A program made the position numbers and the translations under genes. Under the pieces are notes generated by a model. It was not told the origin of the DNA, searched no databases, and saw nothing but the letters and a program-made list of their open reading frames with translations. Below are positions 7,633 through 16,298 of a stretch of DNA of 64,000 bases, in pieces. Numbering within the stretch: position 1 is the stretch's first letter; every line of letters starts with the position of its first letter. The DNA is from Salinarimonas ramus (GTDB lineage: Bacteria > Pseudomonadota > Alphaproteobacteria > Rhizobiales > Beijerinckiaceae): NCBI RefSeq assembly GCF_014645695.1, contig NZ_BMMF01000004.1, positions 193,261-257,260 of the forward strand, read 5' to 3'.

Positions 7633-7647
7633 TTAACCCTTGATTAA
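7633..7647. promoter_or_regulatory. CtrA-type box upstream of the 33-residue membrane protein gene
   Basis: TTAA-CCCTTGA-TTAA is an exact match to the full CtrA consensus TTAA-N7-TTAA. It lies 103 bases before the small gene and about 45 bases before its putative -35 element, in an A+T-richer gap. Confidence 0.55.
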
Positions 7648-7691
7648 CCGCTTTTCACCGACCCTGCACTCCACAAAGCCTGCGGCGCCGC

Positions 7692-7719
7692 TTGCGGTAC
7701 GCCGGTTGCCTGCTAAATT
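7692..7719 (+). promoter_or_regulatory. Putative promoter of the 33-residue protein gene
   Basis: TTGCGG, a 16-base spacer and TAAATT (each four of six consensus matches) lie about 30 bases before the start codon. This is the only plausible -35/-10 pair I see in the gap. Confidence 0.35.
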
Positions 7720-7750
7720 ATGTGTGGTCCCTCGGCAGGGAGGATATGAC

Positions 7751-7852
7751 ATGAGCCGCTACGCGAAGCTTCATCTCGTACCGAAGTTGAACATCGCGGC
7801 GTTCTGTGCAGCGCTCGTTTTCGTGGGCGCCATCGTCGTCGGAGCCATTTGA
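7751..7852 (+). CDS. 33-residue single-span membrane protein
   Basis: The product MSRYAKLHLVPKLNIAAFCA... has a short basic N-terminus (SRYAKLHLVPK) and one hydrophobic segment over residues 15-33 that reaches the C-terminus. A strong ribosome binding site, GGGAGGATATGAC, directly precedes ATG 7751, which is better support than the upstream in-frame start at 7640. I do not recognise a family. The CtrA box upstream suggests cell-cycle-linked expression. As a tail-anchored peptide it may modulate a membrane complex, but that is speculation. Confidence 0.6.
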   Translation: MSRYAKLHLVPKLNIAAFCAALVFVGAIVVGAI

Positions 7853-7916
7853 GACACGCGCCGGACATTCGGCGACGCAAAGACACGAGAAGAGGTCATC
7901 CCCCCGAACGGTTTCG

Positions 7917-7942
7917 CCGCCGCCGGCCCCAGCCGGCGGCGG
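7917..7942. terminator. Strong GC hairpin after the small membrane protein gene
   Basis: An 11-bp stem CCGCCGCCGGC / GCCGGCGGCGG with a CCCA loop lies 65 bases after the small gene. No T-run follows on either strand, so it may act as an RNA 3' end stabiliser and not as an intrinsic terminator. Confidence 0.4.
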
Positions 7943-8045
7943 CTTCGCGTCGAGGGCGGGGTTTCCCCCGAGCCGGCGGATGGCCGGCCCCGATCGCCGA
8001 GGGCTCGGAAGAGCGCGTCGGCGAGAGCTTCGGAGAGCGCCACCC

Positions 8046-8954
8046 ATGAGCGAGACGCCCCGCTTCGACACGAGCTTCGACCAGGAGCCCGGCACCTGCC
8101 TTCGGCTCTCCCCGCTCGTGCGTCGCGTTCTCGCCGGCAATGCCGGGCCGGTGACCTTCACGGGCACGTGCAGCTACGTCGTCGGGAACGGCGAGGTCGC
8201 GATCGTCGATCCGGGCCCGGACGACCCCGCCCATCTCGACGCCCTGCTGGCCGCCACGGCGGGCGAGCGCATCACCCATCTCGTCGTCACCCACACCCAC
8301 CGCGACCATTCCCCCGGCGCCGCGATCCTGCGCGAACGCACCGGCGCGCGCGTCGTCGGCTGCGCGCCCCACCGCGATTCGCGCGCCCTCGCCGCGGGCG
8401 AGGCCAACCGCATGGAGGCGGCGGGAGACCGCTCCTACGCTCCGGACCAGGTTCTCGGCGACGGCGAGCGGGTCCACGGCTCCGGCTGGACGCTCGAGGC
8501 CGTCGCGACGCCGGGCCACACGGCGAACCACCTCGCTTTCGCGCTGCAGGAGGAGAACGCGCTCTTCTCCGGCGATCACGTCATGGCCTGGTCCACCACC
8601 TTCATCGGCCCGCCGGACGGCGCCATGGGCCCCTACATGGCCTCTCTCTCGAAGGTGCTGGCGCGCGGCGAGAGCATCTACTGGCCCGGCCACGGCGGCC
8701 CCGTGACCGAGCCCGCCCGCTTCGTGCGCGCGATCATCGCCCATCGCCGCCAGCGTGAGGAGGCGATCCTCGCGCGCCTGCGCGCCGGCGACGAGACCAT
8801 CCCCGCCCTCGTCGAGACCGTCTATCGCGGCCTCTCCCCCGCCCTGAAGCCGGCCGCCGCGCTCAACGTGCTGGCCCACCTCGAGGACCTCCACGCCCGC
8901 GCCCTCGCGCGCGCCGACGGCGCGGGCCTCGACGCACGCTGGCGCGCGGCATGA
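8046..8954 (+). CDS. MBL-fold metallohydrolase (LACTB2-like)
   Basis: The 302-residue product has the metallo-beta-lactamase core: THTHRDH at residues 82-88, GHTANHLAF, FSGDHVMAWSTT and WPGHGGP supply the metal ligands. The C-terminal 70 residues fit the winged-helix tail seen in the LACTB2-like subgroup (RRQREEAILARL...TVYRGLSPALKPAAALNVLAHLEDL). The family includes RNases and thioester hydrolases, so the substrate is open. I start at ATG 8046 (MSETPRF). The frame extends to 7806 but crosses the GC hairpin with no domain there. Confidence 0.85.
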   Translation: MSETPRFDTSFDQEPGTCLRLSPLVRRVLAGNAGPVTFTGTCSYVVGNGEVAIVDPGPDDPAHLDALLAATAGERITHLVVTHTHRDHSPGAAILRERTGARVVGCAPHRDSRALAAGEANRMEAAGDRSYAPDQVLGDGERVHGSGWTLEAVATPGHTANHLAFALQEENALFSGDHVMAWSTTFIGPPDGAMGPYMASLSKVLARGESIYWPGHGGPVTEPARFVRAIIAHRRQREEAILARLRAGDETIPALVETVYRGLSPALKPAAALNVLAHLEDLHARALARADGAGLDARWRAA

Positions 8955-9027
8955 GGTCGGCCACCTTACACCTGACGAACTTGACAAAGACCGGCGGGTA
9001 TCCCAGCTTCAGAGGCGGAGGCGGCGC

Positions 9028-9654
9028 ATGGCGAACGGCATCAAGTCGAGCGGACCCCGCGATCGAGATCGGATGCGCGCCGAGCCGTCCGATCTCGTCA
9101 TCGACCCGGACGCGACGCTCGCGCAGATCACGACACATCTCGCCGGGCTCAGCCGCAGCACCGGGCGCAGCCAGGCTTTCGAGGTTACCGTCGCGCCCGC
9201 CGGAACGGTGTCCGTGCGCCTACGCCCGGCCGACGACGAGCCGTCCGGCTCCATCGAAGATGCGCTGTCGCGGGCGCTGGACCGCGGACGGACCTTCGCG
9301 GGTCGCACGCTCGACGCCGAGGACATGCTCAGCGCGGACGAGCTGGCACGACGTCTCGACGTGTCTCGTGAGACCGTGAACGTATGGCGCCAGCGCAGGC
9401 GCCTCTTGGCGCTCGAGGGCGCGCGCCGGGGCTACCGATACCCGTCCTGGCAGATCGGCTCCGACGGCCGGCCGTGGCCCGCGCTGCCGCAGCTCTTCGA
9501 GATCCTCGGCGACGAGCCCTGGACCGTGCACCGCTTCCTCGTCCAGCCCCATGGCGCACTCGGCGGACGCACGGGCCGCGAGGCGCTGGACGCGGACCTC
9601 GGAGCAGAGGCACTGCGAGCCGCACGGAGCATGGCGGCTGGGGACTTCGCCTGA
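9028..9654 (+). CDS. Xre/ParS-type antitoxin of a RES-Xre toxin-antitoxin pair
   Basis: The 208-residue product has a helix-turn-helix at residues about 102-125 (LSADELARRLDVSRETVNVWRQ) and a C-terminal DUF2384-like part (LPQLFEILGDEPWTVHRFLVQPHGALGGRTGREALD). This is the antitoxin architecture of RES-Xre systems, in which the C-terminus blocks the toxin active site. The N-terminal 95 residues, including a beta-rich EVTVAPAGTVSVRLRP segment, are an extension without an assignment. GGCGGAGG precedes the ATG. The toxin gene starts 1 base after its stop, so the pair is one unit, probably self-repressed. Confidence 0.8.
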   Translation: MANGIKSSGPRDRDRMRAEPSDLVIDPDATLAQITTHLAGLSRSTGRSQAFEVTVAPAGTVSVRLRPADDEPSGSIEDALSRALDRGRTFAGRTLDAEDMLSADELARRLDVSRETVNVWRQRRRLLALEGARRGYRYPSWQIGSDGRPWPALPQLFEILGDEPWTVHRFLVQPHGALGGRTGREALDADLGAEALRAARSMAAGDFA

Positions 9655-9655
9655 C

Positions 9656-10285
9656 GTGCCGTCCTCGCTACCGCCGCCGAAATTCGCGGATGCCGCTCTC
9701 GAGACGACCGTGGTTCCAGCTGGAACACGGTTCAAGCGGATCATCTGGCGACACTTCACCGATCCGTTGGGCTGCGGGCGCAGCCCGAGCCGCTTCAGCG
9801 ATCCGCGCACGTCTCTCCCCGAGGCGGATCGATACGGCGTCGTCTATCTGGGCAGCTCGACGAGCGTCTGCTTCCTCGAAGCGATTCAGCGGGATCGCGC
9901 CGTCGGCTCTTTCGCCGGCTTCGCCATCGGGCTCGGCGAGCTGAGGGAAAGGGTGATCGCGACGATCGACGCCGCGCGTGATCTCGCGGTCCTCGACCTC
10001 ACCGGCGACGGTCTCGTGCTGGCGGGTGTCCCGACGGATGCAGTGCGCGCATCCGACCAGGGAATCGGGCAAGCTTGGTCCCTCGCCATTCACGAGCATC
10101 CCGCACGTCTCGACGGTATCCTCTACCCGTCCCGTCTGAACGGGGAGAGCAACCTCGCCGTATTCGACCGTGCCGTCGGAGACGGACTCGTCGCCATGGA
10201 CACGCGCCCGCTTCTGCAGGATACGGACATGATCGGGGTGCTCGATCGCTTCAGGGTCACCGTGGTGCCTGATCGGCTGCGGTAG
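9656..10285 (+). CDS. RES-domain toxin (NAD+-degrading family)
   Basis: I start at GTG 9656, one base after the antitoxin stop, giving 209 residues. The RES fold is visible: Arg25 in AGTRFKRIIW, RFSDPR, YGVVYLGSSTSVCFLEAI with Glu75, and a Ser in GILYPSRLNGESNLAVFD. These are the Arg, Glu and Ser that name the family. Characterised members (MbcT, P. putida Res) degrade NAD+ and stop growth unless bound by the Xre partner. All key residues look present, so the toxin is probably active. An upstream ATG at 9551 in this frame would overlap the antitoxin by 100 bases and is less likely. Confidence 0.83.
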   Translation: MPSSLPPPKFADAALETTVVPAGTRFKRIIWRHFTDPLGCGRSPSRFSDPRTSLPEADRYGVVYLGSSTSVCFLEAIQRDRAVGSFAGFAIGLGELRERVIATIDAARDLAVLDLTGDGLVLAGVPTDAVRASDQGIGQAWSLAIHEHPARLDGILYPSRLNGESNLAVFDRAVGDGLVAMDTRPLLQDTDMIGVLDRFRVTVVPDRLR

Positions 10286-10365
10286 ACCGCCGCGGAAAGC
10301 AAGGCGCCGCCGTTGTCAGACGCACGCCCGCACCTATCTCTCACGCGAGCGCACGGGAGGAGCTT

Positions 10366-11559
10366 CTGTCCGACCTCGTCGTCAAGATCGCCGGACGGAT
10401 CGCCGCCGTCGACGCCGCTGAGTGGGATGCCTGCGCGCTCGGGCCCCAGGCCGGGGCGCTCGGCGTCGATCCGCATTGCCCGTTCGTGTCCCACGCCTTC
10501 CTCGCGGCGCTGGAGGAATCCGGCTGCGTGCGGGCGGAGACCGGCTGGGCGCCCGCGCATGTCCTGGTGGAGGACGGCGCGGGAGCGCTCCTCGCCTGCG
10601 CGCCCGCCTACCTGAAGAGCCACAGCCAGGGCGAGTACGTCTTCGACCATGCCTGGGCGGACGCCTACGAGCGCGCCGGCGGGCGATACTACCCCAAGGT
10701 CCAAATCAGCGTGCCCTTCACGCCCGCGACGGGGCCGCGCCTCCTGGTTCGCCCGGGCGCGCGGTCCGACGAGGCGCGCGCGACCCTCGTCGCCGGACTG
10801 AAGGCGCTTCGCGCCCAGGCGGGCGCCTCCTCCGTCCACCTCACCTTCCTGCCGAAGGCCGATTGGGAGCGGCTCGGGGGCGAGGGCTTCCTGCAGCGCA
10901 TCGACCAGCAATTCCATTGGCTGAACGACGGCTACGCCACCTTCGACGCCTTTCTCGACACGCTCGCCTCGCGCAAGCGCAAGACCATCCGGCGCGAGCG
11001 GCGCGACGCGCTCGCGCCCGGCATCGAGATCGACTGGGTCCGCGGCGCCGAGATCACGGAGGCGCACTGGGACGCGTTCTACGACTTCTACATGGATACC
11101 GGCTCGCGCAAATGGGGCCGGCCTTACCTCAACCGCCGCTTCTTCTCCCTCGTCGGCGAGCGTCTCGGCGAGCGCGTCCTGCTGATCCTGGCGCGGCGCG
11201 AGGGCCGTCACGTCGCCGGCGCCATCAACTTCATCGGCGACGAGACGCTGTACGGCCGCAACTGGGGCTGCATCGAGGACCACCCCTTCCTGCATTTCGA
11301 GGTCTGCTATTACCAGGCCATCGACTTCGCCATCGCCAACGGCCTGAAGCGCGTGGAGGCGGGGGCGCAGGGCGAGCACAAGCTGCTTCGCGGCTATCGC
11401 CCGGTGGAGACCTATTCCGCCCATCACATCGCCGATCGCGGGCTGGCGCGCGCCGTCGCGGATTACCTCGAGCGCGAGCGGGCCTATGTCGGCGAGATCG
11501 GCGAGGAGCTCGAGGCGGCGCTGCCGTTCAAGCGCGGCGGGGGCGAGCCGACCGCTTGA
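10366..11559 (+). CDS. DUF482 / FemAB-like GNAT acyltransferase
   Basis: The product (about 397 residues from 10366) belongs to the DUF482 'peptidogalycan biosynthesis' group of the GNAT/FemAB superfamily: CPFVSHAFLAALEESG, YPKVQISVPFTPATGPRLL, RKRKTIRRERR, YGRNWGC, LHFEVCYYQAIDFAI and GAQGEHKLLRGYRPV. There is no ATG, GTG or TTG in frame between the upstream RES stop and the conserved motif at 10471-10520. GGGAGGAG at 10355-10362 points to CTG 10366 as start. GTG 10486 would delete part of the CPFVSHAF motif. The substrate is unknown. It may form an operon with the HIT gene. Confidence 0.78.
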   Translation: MSDLVVKIAGRIAAVDAAEWDACALGPQAGALGVDPHCPFVSHAFLAALEESGCVRAETGWAPAHVLVEDGAGALLACAPAYLKSHSQGEYVFDHAWADAYERAGGRYYPKVQISVPFTPATGPRLLVRPGARSDEARATLVAGLKALRAQAGASSVHLTFLPKADWERLGGEGFLQRIDQQFHWLNDGYATFDAFLDTLASRKRKTIRRERRDALAPGIEIDWVRGAEITEAHWDAFYDFYMDTGSRKWGRPYLNRRFFSLVGERLGERVLLILARREGRHVAGAINFIGDETLYGRNWGCIEDHPFLHFEVCYYQAIDFAIANGLKRVEAGAQGEHKLLRGYRPVETYSAHHIADRGLARAVADYLERERAYVGEIGEELEAALPFKRGGGEPTA

Positions 11560-11611
11560 CCCGCGGGCCGCGCCGTCGTCTCCTGCCGCCGCCAGCCTCG
11601 GGGAGCCGATC

Positions 11612-12031
11612 ATGACCGCCTACGATCCGCAGAACGTCTTCGCCAAGATCCTGTGCGGCGAGCTGCCGGCCCATGAGGTCTACGAGGACGACGCCACCCT
11701 CGCCTTCATGGACATCATGCCGCGGGGCGACGGGCACGTCCTCGTCATCCCCAGGACGCCCTGCCGCAACCTCCTCGACGCGCCGCCGGAGGCGCTGGCG
11801 GCCGTGATGATCACGGCCCAGAAGGTCGCGCGCGCGGCCATGGCCGCCTTCGGCGCGGACGGGGTCACGGTGCAGCAATTCAACGAAAGCGCCGGCGGAC
11901 AGGTCGTCTTCCACCTCCATGTCCACGTCATTCCCCGATTCGAGGGCGTTTCGCTCCGGCCGCACACTGGCGACATGGCGGATCAGGCCCTGCTCGCGGA
12001 GCAGGCGGCGCGGATACGCGCGCGCCTCTGA
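11612..12031 (+). CDS. HIT family protein (histidine-triad nucleotide hydrolase)
   Basis: The 139-residue product carries the histidine triad HLHVHVIPR (His101, His103, His105) and the FAKILCGELPAHEVYEDD opening of HINT/Fhit-like enzymes, which hydrolyse adenosine phosphoramidates or dinucleotides. The length is normal. GGGGAG stands about 8 bases before ATG 11612. It follows the DUF482 gene by 52 bases on the same strand, so the two are probably co-transcribed. A very A+T-rich gap follows. Confidence 0.88.
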   Translation: MTAYDPQNVFAKILCGELPAHEVYEDDATLAFMDIMPRGDGHVLVIPRTPCRNLLDAPPEALAAVMITAQKVARAAMAAFGADGVTVQQFNESAGGQVVFHLHVHVIPRFEGVSLRPHTGDMADQALLAEQAARIRARL

Positions 12032-12104
12032 GGTTATTGATCTGTGTTGTTAACATAATATTTTATCATGAATATTCTCGTATCGCATAGTATATGATTT
12101 TTTG

Positions 12105-12132
12105 TTGACACTCCATTCATGCTTGGTATGTT
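12105..12132 (+). promoter_or_regulatory. Promoter in an A+T-rich gap ahead of the EF-hand gene
   Basis: TTGACA, a 16-base spacer and TATGTT form a good sigma-70 pair. The transcript would start near 12140, so the gene start at 12203 fits and the in-frame ATG at 12119 does not. The gap from 12032 to 12118 is strikingly A+T-rich for this genome. Confidence 0.55.
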
Positions 12133-12202
12133 GATGGCAGATGGCAGCAGCGCTTGTGCGGCGAGCGTCATAGCCGATCACCTCAACCAAGCGGAGGGCG
12201 TC

Positions 12203-12832
12203 ATGGCCTATGGCTTCCAGGATTTCGATGGAAACGGCAACGGCTCCATCACCAAGAGCGAGTTTCGCGAGGGCCTGAAGGAGAACTTCGGCACCCACCT
12301 CGACGAGGAGATGTTCTACGAGCTCGTGTCGAGCTTCGATGGCGAGCTCTCGGAGATGTCCTTCGAGGATCTCGACAAGAACGGCGATGGCCAGGTGAGC
12401 GCCAATCTCATCGCCAACAACCTCTTCAAGGAGATCAACGGCGGCTCGTCCAGCGGCTCGATCTCCGAGGACGAGTGGATGGATGCCGGCGGCATCGTCG
12501 AGGAGCGAGAGGATCCGCCGCAGGAGGAGATGGAGACGCTCGCTCCGTTCGACTTCGCGGAAGCGGACGGCAACGAGAACGGCATCATCTCGGCCAATAC
12601 CGCTGCCAAGGCGACGTTCGAGCAGAACGACGTCGGCTCGACGATGGACGAGGACGAGTTCTACGAGCTCGGCTTGGGCGAGATGCTCGGCGTCGAGTTC
12701 GACGAGATCAACACGTCCGGCAGCGTCATCACGCGCTCCGAGATGGCGGCCTTCTACAAGGATCTGTTCGGCGGCATCAACATCGACATCGAGCAGTTCG
12801 AGGAGGAGTTCCCGCCGGAAGAGAAGGAGTGA
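12203..12832 (+). CDS. EF-hand calcium-binding protein
   Basis: The 209-residue acidic product has a canonical EF-hand loop, DFDGNGNGSITKSEF, and a second, DLDKNGDGQVSANLI. A degenerate third is EADGNENGIISANT, and a fourth, weaker one lies near the C-terminus (EINTSGSVITRSEM). Spacing suggests two pairs. It has no signal peptide from ATG 12203, which follows GGAGGG by 4 bases. Calcium binding is supported by the first two loops; a role as buffer or sensor is not shown. The gene is followed by a strong terminator. Confidence 0.78.
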   Translation: MAYGFQDFDGNGNGSITKSEFREGLKENFGTHLDEEMFYELVSSFDGELSEMSFEDLDKNGDGQVSANLIANNLFKEINGGSSSGSISEDEWMDAGGIVEEREDPPQEEMETLAPFDFAEADGNENGIISANTAAKATFEQNDVGSTMDEDEFYELGLGEMLGVEFDEINTSGSVITRSEMAAFYKDLFGGINIDIEQFEEEFPPEEKE

Positions 12833-12860
12833 TCCCCTCCGCCCCGGGCTCCGACATGAA

Positions 12861-12888
12861 GAAGGCCGCCTCACCCGAGGCGGCCTTC
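12861..12888. terminator. Bidirectional terminator between EF-hand gene and clpA-linked gene
   Basis: A perfect 12-bp stem GAAGGCCGCCTC / GAGGCGGCCTTC with an ACCC loop lies between convergent genes. T-rich sequence follows on the plus strand (TCTCGTAT) and TTC on the minus strand. Confidence 0.75.
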
Positions 12889-12914
12889 TCGTATCCACGA
12901 CCTGTTCGATCGAC

Positions 12915-13790
12915 CTATTGCAGCGCGTCCCACGCCTGCTGAGCGCCGGCGACCACATCGTCCAGCGTGAGGCCGAGGAGCGACAGGCCGAAGATCACGG
13001 CCCAGTAGAGACCGACGAGGATCACCGGCACCAGCACCCAGCCGAGGATCTCCTCGAGGACGTGGCGCTTGCGCCGCCGCTCCCAGCGCTTTTCCCGCTC
13101 GCTGAGCGGGCCCTGGTGCCGCAGAGCGGCGCGCCCACGCACCGGCTTCTCGCGCACGGCTTCGCGCGAGCGTCCGCGCCGCAGGAGCGAGCGCGGCGCG
13201 CGCTCGTCGGCGGCATCAGCGGGAGCCGGAGGCTCTTCGTAGGCGGGCGGCGGCTCCGACGGATGCGCCTCGGGAGCGGGCCGCCCGCCGCCGACGCCGC
13301 TGCGCCCGCCGCGTCGCAGGAAGGCCGGCAGCCGCGCGCGCAAGCCGCCCTCGCTCTCGCCGTCCGCCGCGAAGCGTTCGTAATCGTCGTCCTCGCCCGC
13401 CTGTCGATAGGCCCGGCGATCGTCCGGCTCCAGCACGGGTGCCGGCGCCACGTTCTCCCGCGGCACCGCGCGCGCCCGCACGGCCTCTGGCGACGCCGCC
13501 TGCAGCGGCGCGTCACCGTGCCATTGTCCTTGCGCCTGTCCCTGCCTCGGCAGCGGCTGCACGAAGTCGGAGCGCGGCAGCACGGTCCCGCCCGCGGTCG
13601 GGGCCTCGTGGCCGTCGACCACGTGCGCGTGGGCATCCACGATGTCGGGGTCGAGCGGGCCCTGCCCGGCCGATTCCGGCCGGCCGCGGGGTGGGCCGAG
13701 ATCGGGCGCGAGATCTCCCGCGGCCGGGTCGTTGCGCAACGAGGCGGCGCGCAGACGCGCCACCGCCTCGTCGAGATCGCGTTGCGTCAT
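12915..13790 (-). CDS. Uncharacterised C-terminally membrane-anchored protein linked to clpA
   Basis: The 291-residue product is mostly low-complexity: Pro/Ala/Arg/Glu-rich with no recognised domain up to residue 245. A basic stretch (REKRWERRRKRHVLEEI) then leads into a hydrophobic span LGWVLVPVILVGLYWAVIFGLSLLGL near residues 248-273. The long N-terminal part would be cytoplasmic. Its ATG overlaps the clpA stop (ATGA), so it is translationally coupled to clpA. A link to Clp substrate delivery is only suggested by that coupling. Confidence 0.6.
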   Translation of the reverse strand: MTQRDLDEAVARLRAASLRNDPAAGDLAPDLGPPRGRPESAGQGPLDPDIVDAHAHVVDGHEAPTAGGTVLPRSDFVQPLPRQGQAQGQWHGDAPLQAASPEAVRARAVPRENVAPAPVLEPDDRRAYRQAGEDDDYERFAADGESEGGLRARLPAFLRRGGRSGVGGGRPAPEAHPSEPPPAYEEPPAPADAADERAPRSLLRRGRSREAVREKPVRGRAALRHQGPLSEREKRWERRRKRHVLEEILGWVLVPVILVGLYWAVIFGLSLLGLTLDDVVAGAQQAWDALQ

Positions 13791-16267
13791 GCGCGCACCA
13801 GAGGCACCTTCGGAACGGTCCGCACGCCACCACCGCCGTTGCCACCACCGCCGTCCGGGCCGTCACCCGGCTTCTTGGGCGAGGGCTTCTTGGCGGCCGC
13901 GCGCAGCTTGCGCTTGGCCTTCTTGGGCGGGTCGGTCGGCTTCTCGAGCTTCACCTTGGCGGGCTTCGCCTCCGGCGGCATGTACTCGAAGCCGAGCTTG
14001 TCGAGCCCGTCGACGTCCTTCTCCACGATCACCTTGACCGCGCCGCCGTCCTTCAGGCGCCCGAACAGCACCTCGTCGGCGAGCGGCGTCTTGATCGAGG
14101 ACTGGATGAGCCGACCCATCGGCCGCGCGCCCATGCTCTCGTCGTAGCCGTGATCGACGAGCCAGTCCCGCGCGCCCTGCGAGAGCTCGATCGTGACGTT
14201 GCGGTCGGCGAGCTGCGCCTCGAGCTGGAGGACGAACTTGTCCACCACCTTGTAGATCACCTCGCGCGGCAGGTTGCCGAAGGAGATGATCGCGTCGAGA
14301 CGGTTGCGGAATTCCGGCGCGAACAGCTTGTTGATCGCCTCCGTATTGTCACCCTCGCGCTTGGTGCGCGTGAACCCGAACGCCGCCTTGGCGAGGTCCG
14401 CCGCGCCCGCGTTCGTGGTCATGATCAGGATCACGTTGCGGAAGTCGACGTGCTTGCCGTTGTGGTCCGTCAGCTTCCCGTGGTCCATGATCTGTAGCAG
14501 GATGTTGAACAGGTCCGGATGCGCCTTCTCGATCTCGTCGAGGAGCAGCACGCAATGCGGATGCTGGTCCACCCCGTCCGTGAGCAACCCGCCCTGGTCG
14601 AAGCCGACATAGCCGGGAGGCGCGCCGATCAGCCGGCTGACCGTGTGGCGCTCCATGTATTCCGACATGTCGAAGCGCAGGAGCTCGACGCCGAGCGCCT
14701 TGGAGAGCTGGCGGGCCACCTCCGTCTTGCCGACGCCGGTGGGGCCGGCGAAGAGGTAGTTGCCGATCGGCTTCTCCGGCTCGCGCAGGCCCGCACGGGC
14801 GAGCTTGATCGCCGAGGTGAGCGCGCCGATCGCCTGATCCTGCCCGTAGACCACCGTCTTGAGCGAGGATTCGAGGTTGGCGAGCACCTCCGCGTCGTCC
14901 TTCGAGACGGTCTTGGGCGGGATGCGGGCCATGGAGGCGATGGTGGCCTCGATCTCCTTCACGCCGATCGTCTTCTTGCGCTTGGATTCCGCCAGCAGCA
15001 TCTGCGAGGCGCCCGTCTCGTCGATCACGTCGATCGCCTTGTCGGGCAGCTTGCGGTCGTGGATGTAGCGCGCGGAGAGCTCCACTGCCGCCTTGATGGC
15101 GTCGTTCGAGTAGCGCAGCTTGTGGAAGGTCTCGTAATAGGGCTTGAGGCCCTTGATGATCTCGACCGTGTCCGCGACCGACGGCTCGTTGACGTCGATC
15201 TTCTGGAAGCGGCGAACCAGCGCGCGATCCTTCTCGAAATACTGGCGATATTCCTTGTAGGTCGTCGAGCCGATGCAGCGCAGCGTGCCCGCCGCCAGAG
15301 CCGGCTTGAGCAGGTTCGAGGCGTCCATGGCACCGCCCGAGGTCGCACCGGCGCCGATCACCGTGTGGATCTCGTCGATGAACATGATCGCCTTCGGGTG
15401 CGCCTCGATCTCCTTGACGACCTGCTTCAGGCGCTCCTCGAAATCGCCGCGATAGCGCGTGCCGGCGAGCAGCGCGCCCATGTCCAGCGAGAACACGGTG
15501 GCGTCGGCGAGCACGTCGGGCACCCGGCCCTCGTTGATCTTGCGGGCGAGACCCTCCGCGATGGCGGTCTTGCCCACGCCGGGATCGCCGACGAGGAGCG
15601 GATTGTTCTTCTGGCGGCGGCAGAGCACCTGGATCGTGCGCTGCACCTCGGCCTCGCGGCCGATCAGCGGGTCGATCTTGCCCTCGCGCGCCTTCTTGTT
15701 GAGGTTGACGCAATAGGCGTCCAAGGCATCGCCCTTCTTCTTGGAGCGCGCCTCGCCCTCCTCGCCGGAGGGCCGCTCGCCGCTCTCCTCCTCCACGCCG
15801 CGGGGCGGGCGCGATTCGGCGGCGCCGGGGCGCTTGGCGATGCCGTGCGAGATGTAGTTCACCGCGTCGTAGCGCGTCATGTCCTGCTCCTGCAGGAAGT
15901 ACGCGGCATGGCTCTCGCGCTCGGCGAAGATGGCGACGAGCACGTTCGCGCCCGTCACCTCCTCGCGGCCCGAGGACTGGACGTGGATCACCGCACGTTG
16001 AATAACGCGCTGGAATCCCGCGGTGGGCTTCGCGTCGGCGCGGTGGTCCGAGACGAGGTTGGCCAGCTCGTTGTCGACGTATTCCACGAGATTGCGCCGG
16101 AGCGCCTCGATGTCGACGTTGCAGGCCCGCATCACCGCGGCCGCGTCCTGGTCGTCGACCAGCGCGAGGAGAAGGTGCTCCAGCGTCGCGTATTCGTGAC
16201 GCCTCTCGCCGGCGAGGGCGAGAGCCCGGTGGAGCGCTTGTTCAAGAGAGCGAGAAAAGCTCGGCAA
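13787..16267 (-). CDS. clpA: ATP-dependent Clp protease ATP-binding subunit ClpA
   Basis: The 826-residue AAA+ unfoldase feeds substrates to ClpP. It has the N domain ([32 protein letters not shown]), a first AAA module with Walker A GDPGVGKT and IMFIDEIHT, no ClpB-type long middle coil, and a second AAA module with GPTGVGKT and [12 protein letters not shown]. After the C-terminal D2 domain there is a Lys/Pro/Gly-rich tail of about 45 residues ([11 protein letters not shown]...) not typical of the E. coli protein. It lies 31 bases after clpS, the adaptor gene, as in most proteobacteria. Confidence 0.96.
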   Translation of the reverse strand: MPSFSRSLEQALHRALALAGERRHEYATLEHLLLALVDDQDAAAVMRACNVDIEALRRNLVEYVDNELANLVSDHRADAKPTAGFQRVIQRAVIHVQSSGREEVTGANVLVAIFAERESHAAYFLQEQDMTRYDAVNYISHGIAKRPGAAESRPPRGVEEESGERPSGEEGEARSKKKGDALDAYCVNLNKKAREGKIDPLIGREAEVQRTIQVLCRRQKNNPLLVGDPGVGKTAIAEGLARKINEGRVPDVLADATVFSLDMGALLAGTRYRGDFEERLKQVVKEIEAHPKAIMFIDEIHTVIGAGATSGGAMDASNLLKPALAAGTLRCIGSTTYKEYRQYFEKDRALVRRFQKIDVNEPSVADTVEIIKGLKPYYETFHKLRYSNDAIKAAVELSARYIHDRKLPDKAIDVIDETGASQMLLAESKRKKTIGVKEIEATIASMARIPPKTVSKDDAEVLANLESSLKTVVYGQDQAIGALTSAIKLARAGLREPEKPIGNYLFAGPTGVGKTEVARQLSKALGVELLRFDMSEYMERHTVSRLIGAPPGYVGFDQGGLLTDGVDQHPHCVLLLDEIEKAHPDLFNILLQIMDHGKLTDHNGKHVDFRNVILIMTTNAGAADLAKAAFGFTRTKREGDNTEAINKLFAPEFRNRLDAIISFGNLPREVIYKVVDKFVLQLEAQLADRNVTIELSQGARDWLVDHGYDESMGARPMGRLIQSSIKTPLADEVLFGRLKDGGAVKVIVEKDVDGLDKLGFEYMPPEAKPAKVKLEKPTDPPKKAKRKLRAAAKKPSPKKPGDGPDGGGGNGGGGVRTVPKVPLVRA

Positions 16268-16298
16268 GGCTGGCCTCTACGAGTTCGTGAGGGAAAGG

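Noticed and set aside
12119-12202. Upstream start for the EF-hand protein
   Set aside because: The -10 element of the best promoter overlaps this ATG region, and GGAGGG directly precedes ATG 12203.
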